In this document: positions 25,779 to 33,127 of the stretch, piece after piece | Position numbering within the stretch: the first letter of the stretch is position 1 | Layout of the letters: each line of letters opens with the position of its first letter | Source: an uncultured Flavonifractor sp. | GTDB lineage: Bacteria; Bacillota; Clostridia; Oscillospirales; Oscillospiraceae | Direction: 5' to 3' | DNA: 64,000 nucleotides | Assembly (NCBI GenBank): GCA_947384055.1 | Contig: CANDFO010000003.1 | Coordinates: forward strand, 11,754-75,753 | Notes under the pieces: model-generated | The model's database searches: none | Told to the model about the DNA's origin: nothing | Seen by the model: the letters and a program-made list of their open reading frames with translations, nothing else | Translations under genes and position numbers: made by a program

Positions 25779-26783
25779 CTATGTTGTATTGATAATACAG
25801 TTAAAGTCTTTTATCGCTGCGTCTATACTATATTGAAAAACATACTCGGGGGGATATTCCGGCAGTGCTATCTGCCCCAGCCGTACCCCCTTCGGTTTTC
25901 TGCCATAAGAAAATTTGTAACGGTTATTGGTAATGCACTGCGCATAAAACAGTTTTTCCTGTAGTCCCATCTTTCTTTTCGGTATTAAAACCGATATATC
26001 GCTGTTGGGAACAAATTCAAAAATTGAAACGTAGGAAAATGTATGGCTCCCCTGTCCATTGGTCGATACATATAATGTTTCCGCCGGAAATATTTTTTCT
26101 TGTGGAACGGCCTTTTTATTTACATAAGCAGCTACACTGGTCTCCTGCCGGTAAGATGGCCTGACAAAGGGAATCCAATTCTCGTTTTCCTTTTCTTTCC
26201 TTCGCATGACTTGGGAGGACGCAATCCCATTTTTTATGATAAACAAATTTTTTAACGGTAATAGCGCACTCTTTTCTGCGCATCTCCCGTCAGCCGTTGG
26301 AACGGCAAGCTGTCCAATCAAGTCTTTCCCATATTCTTTTAACGAAAAATTTCTTACATACTGCGGAATATACTCAATTTTGGGCACTTCCAAATAAGCC
26401 AGTGTAGCGTTTGCCTGCCTTCCATAGTTGTATTTGTATTGATTCTCTCTGATACATTGGCAATAGTATAGCTTAACAGCGCTGCTCATTTCGATGCGCG
26501 GCGTTAAAACCATCACATGAAAGCCCGTATAGAAGGGACTGGGCTGTAAAAATGTCTCAAGCACGCTCCCACTCACTGCAACCGTAATCAGTCCCGCCGG
26601 AAACGGCTGTACCAAAGCCAACCGCTCAACTTTTGACGACACACCGTTCCTCTTTGCCGTTCTGGAGACAAAATTAATTCCGTCCGCTTTTTTTTTCAAA
26701 TAAATTAATTCCAGTGAATTTCCGTATTGTATGTGGAACAGCTGACTCAGTTTACAGGTCGTTTTCGTCTTTGTCTTCACCAT
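25779..26783 (-). CDS. Specificity subunit of a BcgI-like (type IIB) restriction-modification system
   Basis: The 334-residue product overlaps the end of the upstream methylase gene by 32 bases. It consists of two similar halves, each ending in a matching block: KLYYCQCIRENQYKYNYGR (104-122) and KLFYAQCITNNRYKFSYGR (277-295). That is the layout of a specificity subunit with two target-recognition domains reading a bipartite site. Length and position match the B subunit of BcgI (about 340 residues). The DNA target cannot be read from sequence. The gene is clearly AT-rich compared with its neighbours, a sign of transfer. A type I HsdS is the alternative, but no separate hsdR is present. Confidence 0.8.
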   Translation of the reverse strand: MVKTKTKTTCKLSQLFHIQYGNSLELIYLKKKADGINFVSRTAKRNGVSSKVERLALVQPFPAGLITVAVSGSVLETFLQPSPFYTGFHVMVLTPRIEMSSAVKLYYCQCIRENQYKYNYGRQANATLAYLEVPKIEYIPQYVRNFSLKEYGKDLIGQLAVPTADGRCAEKSALLPLKNLFIIKNGIASSQVMRRKEKENENWIPFVRPSYRQETSVAAYVNKKAVPQEKIFPAETLYVSTNGQGSHTFSYVSIFEFVPNSDISVLIPKRKMGLQEKLFYAQCITNNRYKFSYGRKPKGVRLGQIALPEYPPEYVFQYSIDAAIKDFNCIINTT

Positions 26784-28614
26784 CTTTTATCATCCCAGTC
26801 CTGTTCATAAGATTAAACATAAGATACTTTTTTACCGTATCCTCGTAATCACTGAATGTGAACATGCTGTAATCCGTCTCTAAATACGCTTCCACACACC
26901 ACTCGTCTTTTTCGGAAACTTCCCGCATTAAGCTAAAACGTTCCACTACTTCCCGGTTCCGGTAAGCGTTGACCCAGCTTTCTCTTGTTTTTTCCCAAGT
27001 GTGCTTTGCATCAATCCTGCCTCTGTTTTTCATCTTGATAAAGCCGTCATTCCGGCAATAAGCAAACCAGGTTTTCTTCCCCTTCGGATGCGGCTTCTTT
27101 GCTGTGACAATCATTGCGCAGGTAACTGTATTAACCCTCGAATTATGAAACAATTCCTCCGGCATAGACAAAACGGCTTCCAATGTATGTTTTTCCAGGA
27201 TTCTTTTTTTCAGATTTCTAGCGGCAGCTGTCTTCTCAATCACACAGCTGATAGGAATAATTGCAATACATGTTCCACCTGGTTCCAATGCCTCCAGGTT
27301 GTTTAGAATAAACTCAATCTCCTCTATATCGGAAGCCTTTGTCTTATATGGAGGATTCAGCAGCCCTACCGTGGGTTTAAACCTCTTTTTGACATCCTTG
27401 ATTTCCCGAAAACAGTCTCCCCAATAAATATTGGTTCTTCCATCCCGATGAATAATCATATTGGAAATAAGCAAAGCATAAATATCATCCTGGAATTCTA
27501 TTCCGATCAGCTGATTATCTTTTATATTTTTCTCTTTTTCTTTATCTCCGTCTGCATCAATCAGCATTTTTTTCATGGCGCTGATAAGGAATCCGCCTGT
27601 CCCGCAGCAATTGTCTAACACAACGCTGTTTTTATCTACCCCTGCCAGCTCAACAAACAGTTCTGTAATATGCGGAGGGGTCAATACGATGCCAAGGCCT
27701 TTATCGTTGTTGGCGTAACGGAGAAACTCTATATAAAACTGACTGACTGTATCAACATATTGATGTGTCACCATAAAACTGTTGATCTCTTGGTCTATTT
27801 CGCTGATCAGGTCCTCTAAAAACTGCTTTCCCTCTTTTTTATCAGTCAGTGCGGAATTTGTTTTCATAAAGGTGAACGCATGGGTCATTACATCAATCTT
27901 TCTTTGCGAGATATCACCGCCAGATAACTGTCCATCAATTGCTGTATAAAGAGATTTTACAAGCTGTTCTCCCTTTTCGTGTTTTTTGTAGCTGTCCTTA
28001 AACGCTTTATCCTTTAATGCAATCAGGATACCACTGATCAGCAGAGCCCTCTGGGATTCTTTAATCTTTTTTGCATGCAGCGTCTCGTTGAGTGTTTTAG
28101 TATATGCTATCAGCTTTGCATAATCCTGATGAAATTTATAGTCGCTCTGTTGAATACCTTCTACACATTCCTCCATTGTAAGAAACGTATCACCAAATAT
28201 GGGATGATATTCTTTTTCTTCTTTCAATTGAAGAAATTGTGATATTCTGAACTGCTCAAGGGTTTCTCCACTGATCCCAACCGCCAGCACATCAAATTCC
28301 TTTGAGAGAAAGGATGCGTATAATAATGCCCCATCAACGGCATACTCAGAATAACTATCCATAGTAGCGCTGACGTGCCGATTGTTCTCTGCCTTCGCTT
28401 CAACAACAATTAAAAATTCCGGATATTTTTTCGAGTGAATCATAAAATCCGGAAAACCCTTTTTGCTGCCCTGTTTCGATGCGTGTTTCAGCAGCTTGTC
28501 AATCTTGGGATTATCACTTTTCTGCTCTTCAACAATAATATCGTCACTGCTGTAATAACCTTTTTCCCTGATTAAATCTCTAAAAATCGCCGATGTTTTC
28601 GCTTCATTTGCCAC
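26752..28614 (-). CDS. Fused PD-(D/E)xK nuclease / N6-adenine methylase, BcgI A-like
   Basis: The 620-residue protein starts with GTG at 28614. Its N-terminus carries a nuclease signature, GFPDFMIHSKKYPEFLIVVEAK (as PD at 55-56 and E72-A-K74). The methylase follows, with TPPHITELF (312-320), motif I DNCCGTGGF (334-342) and motif IV NPPY (420-423), a gamma-class N6-adenine enzyme. Cutting and methylation in one chain plus a separate specificity chain is the type IIB design of BcgI, whose A subunit is about 637 residues. Expected action: methylate its site in host DNA and cut foreign DNA on both sides of it. It lies between the ileS T-box and ileS, with AT-rich composition. Confidence 0.82.
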   Translation of the reverse strand: MANEAKTSAIFRDLIREKGYYSSDDIIVEEQKSDNPKIDKLLKHASKQGSKKGFPDFMIHSKKYPEFLIVVEAKAENNRHVSATMDSYSEYAVDGALLYASFLSKEFDVLAVGISGETLEQFRISQFLQLKEEKEYHPIFGDTFLTMEECVEGIQQSDYKFHQDYAKLIAYTKTLNETLHAKKIKESQRALLISGILIALKDKAFKDSYKKHEKGEQLVKSLYTAIDGQLSGGDISQRKIDVMTHAFTFMKTNSALTDKKEGKQFLEDLISEIDQEINSFMVTHQYVDTVSQFYIEFLRYANNDKGLGIVLTPPHITELFVELAGVDKNSVVLDNCCGTGGFLISAMKKMLIDADGDKEKEKNIKDNQLIGIEFQDDIYALLISNMIIHRDGRTNIYWGDCFREIKDVKKRFKPTVGLLNPPYKTKASDIEEIEFILNNLEALEPGGTCIAIIPISCVIEKTAAARNLKKRILEKHTLEAVLSMPEELFHNSRVNTVTCAMIVTAKKPHPKGKKTWFAYCRNDGFIKMKNRGRIDAKHTWEKTRESWVNAYRNREVVERFSLMREVSEKDEWCVEAYLETDYSMFTFSDYEDTVKKYLMFNLMNRTGMIKDGEDKDENDL

Positions 28615-28689
28615 TTTAAATCACCTGTCCTCAAACAGCACGCATTCCTGACGAAATCCACCAGAGCTATCTTTTCAAAAATATGTTCT

Positions 28690-29028
28690 TAAAAAACAAC
28701 GCCTCTGTCTCCCAAGAGACAAAGGCGCAATTCCTCTGCGGTACCACTCTCGCTGTCCCGCCGGGGCGGGACCACTCTACGGCGGATAACGGCGCCGCCC
28801 GTCCCCACCTACGCCCCCACGAGAGGTTCAGCGGGCCGCTCCGAGGTGATTTTCCCCTTCCGGTCCCGTCCGCCTTTCACCATACGGCGGCTCTCTGCTC
28901 AGTCCCGGGGAAGGGTACTCCTCCTCATCCCAGCGTGTATGCTGCGGGAATCTGCGCCTCTCCGCGGAAACACGGAAAGGGCGGGCTCCCCTATGAAGTT
29001 CACGCACAGACGCGATGAAACAGCGTCT
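28690..29028 (-). promoter_or_regulatory. T-box riboswitch, isoleucine type (ileS leader)
   Basis: Read on the minus strand: GATGAGGAGGAGTACC, then AGAGAG, GGTGAAAGGCGG and GGGGAAAATCACCTC. The specifier ATC (28850-28848) is an isoleucine codon. The T-box GAGTGGTACCGCAG (28751-28734) has a UGGU bulge that pairs with an ACCA acceptor end, as in tRNA-Ile. A terminator with GCCTTTGTCTC/GAGACAGAGGC arms and a T-run ends near 28690. The first gene after it is now the BcgI-like methylase, not ileS. Confidence 0.9.
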
Positions 29029-29034
29029 GCGCGT

Positions 29035-29063
29035 ATTTTAACCGCAAAAATCCGTTCTGTCAA
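29035..29063 (-). promoter_or_regulatory. Promoter of the isoleucine T-box transcript
   Basis: TTGACA (29063-29058), a 17-base spacer and TAAAAT (29040-29035) lie directly after the divIVA stop, giving a start near 29028. Confidence 0.78.
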
Positions 29064-29069
29064 GCCATT

Positions 29070-29759
29070 TTACCGAATTTCATAGTCCTTCCCAAATTGC
29101 AGGTGGTCAAAGTCAATTCGGCGGGTCGGCTCCTCGGCCTCTTCCGGTCCCGGCACTCCCTGCGAAATCATCTCCTGAAGTTCGGCATACAGGCCCCCCT
29201 CCGCGGACTTTGGGGGGTCCGGCTCCGCCTCCGCCCGCACCAGCTTGTCTACCGACGCCTCAATCTCCTGGGCGGCGGCGGCCACCTGGTCTGCCGGAGG
29301 AGGCGGGGCGGTCACGCCGGAGAGATTGTTCAAAAACTCCGTCTCCTTACGGCACAGCTCCCGGGCCTGTACCACAAAGCTGCTGGTGGCCTCTTGCGCT
29401 GAACGCAGGCGCAGCTCTTCGCTGGCAATCTCCTGGCGCAGCTGGTCCATCCGCTCCCGGGCGGCCTTCTCCGTATCCTTCAGCAGCGCGGCCTTTTTTG
29501 CCTCGGCCTCTGCCAGCATATCGTCCGCCATCTTCTGGGCCGCCAACAGCGCCCGGCGCATGGCTTCTTCTGTGGAGCGGTACTCCTCTACCTTCTCCAC
29601 CAGCACCTTCATCTTGGCCTTTAAGGTAGTGTTCTCCTTGTACAGGGCGGTGTAATCCGCCGTGAGCACATCCAGAAACTCGTCCACCATCCCCATATTG
29701 TAGCCGCCGAAGGACGCCTTTGAAAAGGCGTGCTCAGAGACCTCCTGCGGTGTCAGCAT
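29070..29759 (-). CDS. divIVA: Cell-division/polarity protein DivIVA
   Basis: DivIVA binds negatively curved membrane at division sites and poles and recruits other proteins. The 229-residue product starts MLTPQEVSEHAFSKASFGGY, the conserved lipid-binding N-terminal domain. A long coiled coil follows (about 30-150), then a Pro-rich linker (TAPPPPADQ) and an acidic C-terminus. GGGGGG stands before the ATG. It follows sepF by 99 bases, as in the ylmF-ylmH-divIVA-ileS arrangement of Firmicutes, although no ylmH is seen here. Confidence 0.92.
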   Translation of the reverse strand: MLTPQEVSEHAFSKASFGGYNMGMVDEFLDVLTADYTALYKENTTLKAKMKVLVEKVEEYRSTEEAMRRALLAAQKMADDMLAEAEAKKAALLKDTEKAARERMDQLRQEIASEELRLRSAQEATSSFVVQARELCRKETEFLNNLSGVTAPPPPADQVAAAAQEIEASVDKLVRAEAEPDPPKSAEGGLYAELQEMISQGVPGPEEAEEPTRRIDFDHLQFGKDYEIR

Positions 29760-29858
29760 CCGTATCCCCCCGATCCTTTGGCCCGCTTCCTGTCAAAGCG
29801 GGCTTCTGCCGCTCCGCGAAAGCCTTCCGTCTGGCCTTTCGCGGTATCTCCGGCCCTT

Positions 29859-30365
29859 TTACAGATAGAGCCCGTTATTCTCCAGCTCGTCGATCAGGTC
29901 GCCCAATATGTCTACGTTGTACGGCGTAATGATGTAGGTGGAAATGGCAACCTTTTTGATCTTACCCTCATTGGCATAGGCCACGCCGGACAGAAAGTCC
30001 AGCAGCCGCCGGGCGATGTCCTTATTGGTGGACTCCAGATTCAGGACCACCGTGCGCTTTTCCCGCAGGTGGTCGGCAATTTCCGAGGCATTTTCAAAGC
30101 GTTCCGGCTTCACCAGCACCACCTGGAGCTGGGTGGTGGTGTGGATATTGACTACCTTGTTGCTGCGGCGTTCGCTGTGCTCGCTGTCGCTGGAAAAAAT
30201 GCTCCCCGTATCCCCGGAGACGGCCGCTTTTGCCTGCCGCCGCTCTGGGCGTTCCGCCCGGTCGTTCCGCTCGCCCCGGTAGACTGGCTCAAAGTCGTCA
30301 AACTCTTCCTCTTCCTCGTCTTCATAGGGCCGTGCCAGCCGCCTGAGCTCGTCCATAAATCCCAT
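29859..30365 (-). CDS. sepF: Cell-division protein SepF
   Basis: SepF bundles FtsZ filaments and links the Z ring to the membrane. The 168-residue product has an amphipathic N-terminus (MGFMDELRRLARPY), an acidic linker and the C-terminal SepF domain (VVLVKPERFENASEIADHLR, VVLNLESTNKDIARRLLDFL, ANEGKIKKVAISTYIITP). GGAGGG stands nine bases before the ATG. It is co-oriented with yggS upstream and divIVA downstream. Confidence 0.95.
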   Translation of the reverse strand: MGFMDELRRLARPYEDEEEEEFDDFEPVYRGERNDRAERPERRQAKAAVSGDTGSIFSSDSEHSERRSNKVVNIHTTTQLQVVLVKPERFENASEIADHLREKRTVVLNLESTNKDIARRLLDFLSGVAYANEGKIKKVAISTYIITPYNVDILGDLIDELENNGLYL

Positions 30366-30409
30366 TCTATGATACCCTCCGAACTGTTCTGTTGTAATGC
30401 CGCCCCGCC

Positions 30410-31111
30410 TCAGTGCAGCGGGGGCCGGGGGCCGAACAGGGCGGTGCCCACCCGCACCAGGGTGGCACCCTCCGCCACAGCATCCTCGAAATCACCGCTC
30501 ATCCCCATGGAAAGGCAGTTAACCTGTTCTCCATTATCTCCTAAATCGGTTCTTATGTCAACAAAAAGCTGATACATTTCCGCAAAGAAATTGCGGTTTC
30601 CGCCGGGCTCCGCCGCCGCGGGGGGAATGGCCATCAGCCCTCGCAGGCGCACATGGTCCAATTCCAGGCAGTGCCGGACCAGCTGGGGCAGCTCCTCCGG
30701 GGCGGCGCCGCTCTTGCTCTCTTCGCCGCCAATGTTTACCTCCAGCAGAATCTCCTGGACAATACCCAGCTTGGCAGCCTGGGCCTGAACCGCCTGGAGG
30801 AGCTTCAGGGACCCCACCGATTCCAGCAGGTCCACCCGGCCCACCACCTGCCGTACTTTATTGGTCTGGAGGTGTCCAATAAAGTGGAGCTTGGCCCCGG
30901 CATAGGCGTTGTCCTCCAGGTGGGCGGTCATCTCCTGGACGCGGTTTTCACCACAGACGGTGACGCCCGCTGCGATCGCCTCCCGTATAGTGTCAGAGGT
31001 CTGCACTTTCGTGGCCGCCACCAGGGTAATTTCCTCCGGGTTCCGCCCTGACCGCCGGGCGGCGGCGTCAATGCGTCTGCGCACCGCGGCGATATTTTCT
31101 GCAAGAGACAT
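30410..31111 (-). CDS. yggS: YggS-family pyridoxal-phosphate homeostasis protein
   Basis: The 233-residue protein belongs to the PROSC/YggS family, which binds PLP and buffers it and affects amino-acid balance without known catalysis. The PLP lysine lies in LVAATKVQTSDTI, with GENRVQEM, HFIGHLQTNKV and GMSGDFEDAVAEGATLVRVG further on. The start is the ATG at 31111 (MSLAENIAAVRR) with GAGGAG just upstream. It is often found beside sepF, as here. Confidence 0.94.
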   Translation of the reverse strand: MSLAENIAAVRRRIDAAARRSGRNPEEITLVAATKVQTSDTIREAIAAGVTVCGENRVQEMTAHLEDNAYAGAKLHFIGHLQTNKVRQVVGRVDLLESVGSLKLLQAVQAQAAKLGIVQEILLEVNIGGEESKSGAAPEELPQLVRHCLELDHVRLRGLMAIPPAAAEPGGNRNFFAEMYQLFVDIRTDLGDNGEQVNCLSMGMSGDFEDAVAEGATLVRVGTALFGPRPPLH

Positions 31112-31167
31112 TGCGCTCCTCTCCTTTGCGTCTAACAAGATGGACTGAAAACCTGTATTCCGCGCTG

Positions 31168-32457
31168 TCAGCGCACTACCTTCCCGTCAAAGAGTTCCTC
31201 CGCGGCCACGATGATCTCATCTCCCGCCCGGAGCGTCTTTTTTGCCTCACTGGTCCGCTGGGAGGGGATTCCCTCTACCAGGCAGTAGTCCTCCCCCTGT
31301 TCCAGCACCTTTACGGGCTTAAACTCCGCCTGGGACCCCACCAGGGCATAGACCCCTGTCACATTGACCTGGGTCTCCCGCCCGGTATCCGGGTCAGTCT
31401 GGGTCTGAACATCCACCCGGATAGCCGCCTTGGGCACACGTATGCCCGTCTGGGTGCCAAACACCAGTTCTACAGTCTGACGCCGCAGAAGCGTGGTGTT
31501 GGACAGGTAGCGGTCGCTGGAGAAAACCGTTAAAACCTGTCCGTTTTCGTTATCGCTGATGCGCTCTACCGTCATATCCACCTCTCCGGACCAATCTGTG
31601 GAAAAGCGTACGGTGACGGAGCGCCCCTCGGTAAGCCGGGCGGCGGTGTCCTGGGGCGTCATGCAGACAAAATACCATCGGTTTCCGGTAACGAGCTTTC
31701 CAATCGCCCCCGCAGGGGCCTGAGGCCGCTGCAGGTCTACCGCCCGCAGGCCTGCGGGCGTCAGATCCTCCAGCATATCGGGGGTCAGCAGCTCCTCATA
31801 GCCGTCGGCCTCGCCGGAAAAGACGCCGGAAACCTGCGCCGTAACCGCGGCGGTGTCCTGGGCTGCCTGGCTGCGGAGGGCCGCAATCTGCCGGTCCAGC
31901 TCCTGTATGGAGGCCGCCAGGGAAGCGGCGGCGTCTGTGTCCTCATAGGTCAGCTCCCGCCGGTACACCAGAGAGCGCAGAGACATGGTCTGCTCCTCCA
32001 GGGCGTGCAGATTTCCGGCGGACACGCTGGCCCGCAGGTCCACAATGGCCTCAATTACCTGCCGGCTGAGCTGGGCAGTATCTCCCCCGCCCTCCAAGTG
32101 CTGGAGAGCGTATTGCAGCTGTTCCCGCTCCAGCGCCAGCGCCTGAAGGGTCTGGCGGCGGCCGAACCCGGCCTCGCTCTGGTACACCAGGGCCACAGTC
32201 TCGCCACGGGCCACTTTTTCTCCCTCGTCGGGGAGCAGGTCTACAATCCCTCCGCTCCCGGCCAGCACAGTCTCTTCCCGCACCAGATAGCCTGTGCATT
32301 CCGCGGTGTCGTCCACCGCCCAGGTGTAGGAGAGAAACGTGGAGAAGGGCTCCTGAAGGCTCATCCAGGCCGCTCCCGCCAGGTAGATCAGTACAGCCAG
32401 CAGCAGCACACAGGTGACGATGCGGCTGATGGCGATTCCTTCTTTTTTCTGTTTCAT
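31168..32457 (-). CDS. HlyD-like membrane-anchored periplasmic-adaptor-type protein
   Basis: The roughly 429-residue product begins MKQKKEGIAISRIVTCVLLL, with one membrane segment and an external region. A lipoyl-like half-motif (GIVDLLPDEGEKVARGETVA), a coiled-coil hairpin (about 110-190) and a beta-rich C-terminal part follow, the layout of HlyD/MFP-type proteins. No ABC or MFS exporter adjoins it. Its place upstream of yggS-sepF-divIVA suggests a role near cell division or the wall; that is inference. The start at 32457 is chosen by AGAGGA upstream; an ATG 24 bases earlier is an alternative. Confidence 0.75.
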   Translation of the reverse strand: MKQKKEGIAISRIVTCVLLLAVLIYLAGAAWMSLQEPFSTFLSYTWAVDDTAECTGYLVREETVLAGSGGIVDLLPDEGEKVARGETVALVYQSEAGFGRRQTLQALALEREQLQYALQHLEGGGDTAQLSRQVIEAIVDLRASVSAGNLHALEEQTMSLRSLVYRRELTYEDTDAAASLAASIQELDRQIAALRSQAAQDTAAVTAQVSGVFSGEADGYEELLTPDMLEDLTPAGLRAVDLQRPQAPAGAIGKLVTGNRWYFVCMTPQDTAARLTEGRSVTVRFSTDWSGEVDMTVERISDNENGQVLTVFSSDRYLSNTTLLRRQTVELVFGTQTGIRVPKAAIRVDVQTQTDPDTGRETQVNVTGVYALVGSQAEFKPVKVLEQGEDYCLVEGIPSQRTSEAKKTLRAGDEIIVAAEELFDGKVVR

Positions 32458-32673
32458 GGACTGCGTTTCCTCTGCTGGCACTTTCTATGGAATTGCTTTA
32501 TTTTACGTCTTTTTACGCCCAATTGCAACAATTTATTTCGTGGATATTTCTTCCTGTCCGCTTGTCCCACCTTTAGAGCCTGTGCTGCTGAGGACGCGCA
32601 GGAAAACTGAGCGCTCCGTCAGGCGGCAAAGGGCTCTCCGCGCGCGATTCATTTCCTCATGGACACAGGTAAC
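32458..32673. other. Intergenic stretch between the HlyD-like gene and the RNA candidate
   Basis: No gene is supported. The part next to the HlyD-like gene is AT-rich (TTTATTTCGTGGATATTTC) and probably holds its promoter, but I cannot place the boxes with confidence. The part from 32590 is GC-rich with small inverted repeats. Confidence 0.3.
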
Positions 32674-32777
32674 GGAGCCGCTGACTCAATCCATACGCGC
32701 GCACCGGCAGGTCTCCTGCCCCGGCGGGCCGGAATACCCGCCCATTGCACGTACATGAACATTGACTCAGCGGCTCC
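32674..32777 (-). ncRNA. Compact structured RNA candidate after hfq
   Basis: The minus strand folds into a closed rod: GGAGCCGCTGA pairs exactly with TCAGCGGCTCC, then after one mismatch TCAAT with ATTGA, then GTACGTGC with GCGCGTAT including wobble pairs. Two inner hairpins follow, GGCGGG/CCCGCC and GGCAGG-AGA-CCTGCC. It begins 9 bases after the hfq stop and has no T-run at its end. No Rfam family is recognised; it could be an hfq 3'-UTR element processed to a small RNA. Function unknown. Confidence 0.5.
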
Positions 32778-32785
32778 CTGACAGT

Positions 32786-33022
32786 TCAGCTCTCCGGTTC
32801 CTCCGTGTTCAGCGGAATCATTTTTTCCGGCACAATGGTGGAAATTGCGTGTTTGTAAATCACCTGCTGCTTTCCCTCGGTCATAAGTACCACCACAAAG
32901 GCGTCGTACCCTGTGATCTGTCCCCGGAGCTGATAGCCGTTCATCAAAAATATGGTGACATTGGCGCGGTTTTTTCTCGCACGGAGGAGGAAGAGGTCCT
33001 GAAGATTGTTGATTTTCTGCAT
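32786..33022 (-). CDS. hfq: RNA chaperone Hfq
   Basis: Hfq is a hexameric Sm-fold protein that binds small RNAs and A/U-rich RNA. The 78-residue product has the Sm1 block (NVTIFLMNGYQLRGQITGYD) and the Sm2 signature IYKHAISTIVP. AAAGGGTG precedes the ATG. It follows mutL by 105 bases; in many bacteria miaA lies between these genes, and it is missing here. Confidence 0.97.
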   Translation of the reverse strand: MQKINNLQDLFLLRARKNRANVTIFLMNGYQLRGQITGYDAFVVVLMTEGKQQVIYKHAISTIVPEKMIPLNTEEPES

Positions 33023-33127
33023 TTGGAAGCACCCTTTCTATCTGTCAAGATGTATCCAATATATACCATTTCCTGGAGGAAAGCTGTCGAACCCGGTCGA
33101 AGGGCGAAATTTCCCGGACAACCCTGC

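Noticed and set aside
28615..28689. Possible direct repeats marking the ends of the restriction-modification insertion
   Set aside because: Only a weak resemblance (CGCATTC-like words near 28650 and 25740) was found. It is too short to call an insertion boundary.
29760..29858. Possible ylmH gene between sepF and divIVA
   Set aside because: The gap is only 99 bases and carries no frame of the required length; ylmH is simply not here.
32717..32740. Match to the B12 box of cobalamin riboswitches (CAGGAGACCTGCC on the minus strand) in the RNA candidate after hfq
   Set aside because: The other conserved riboswitch segments are absent and no cobalamin gene follows. The box is itself near-palindromic and is explained here by the GGCAGG/CCTGCC hairpin.
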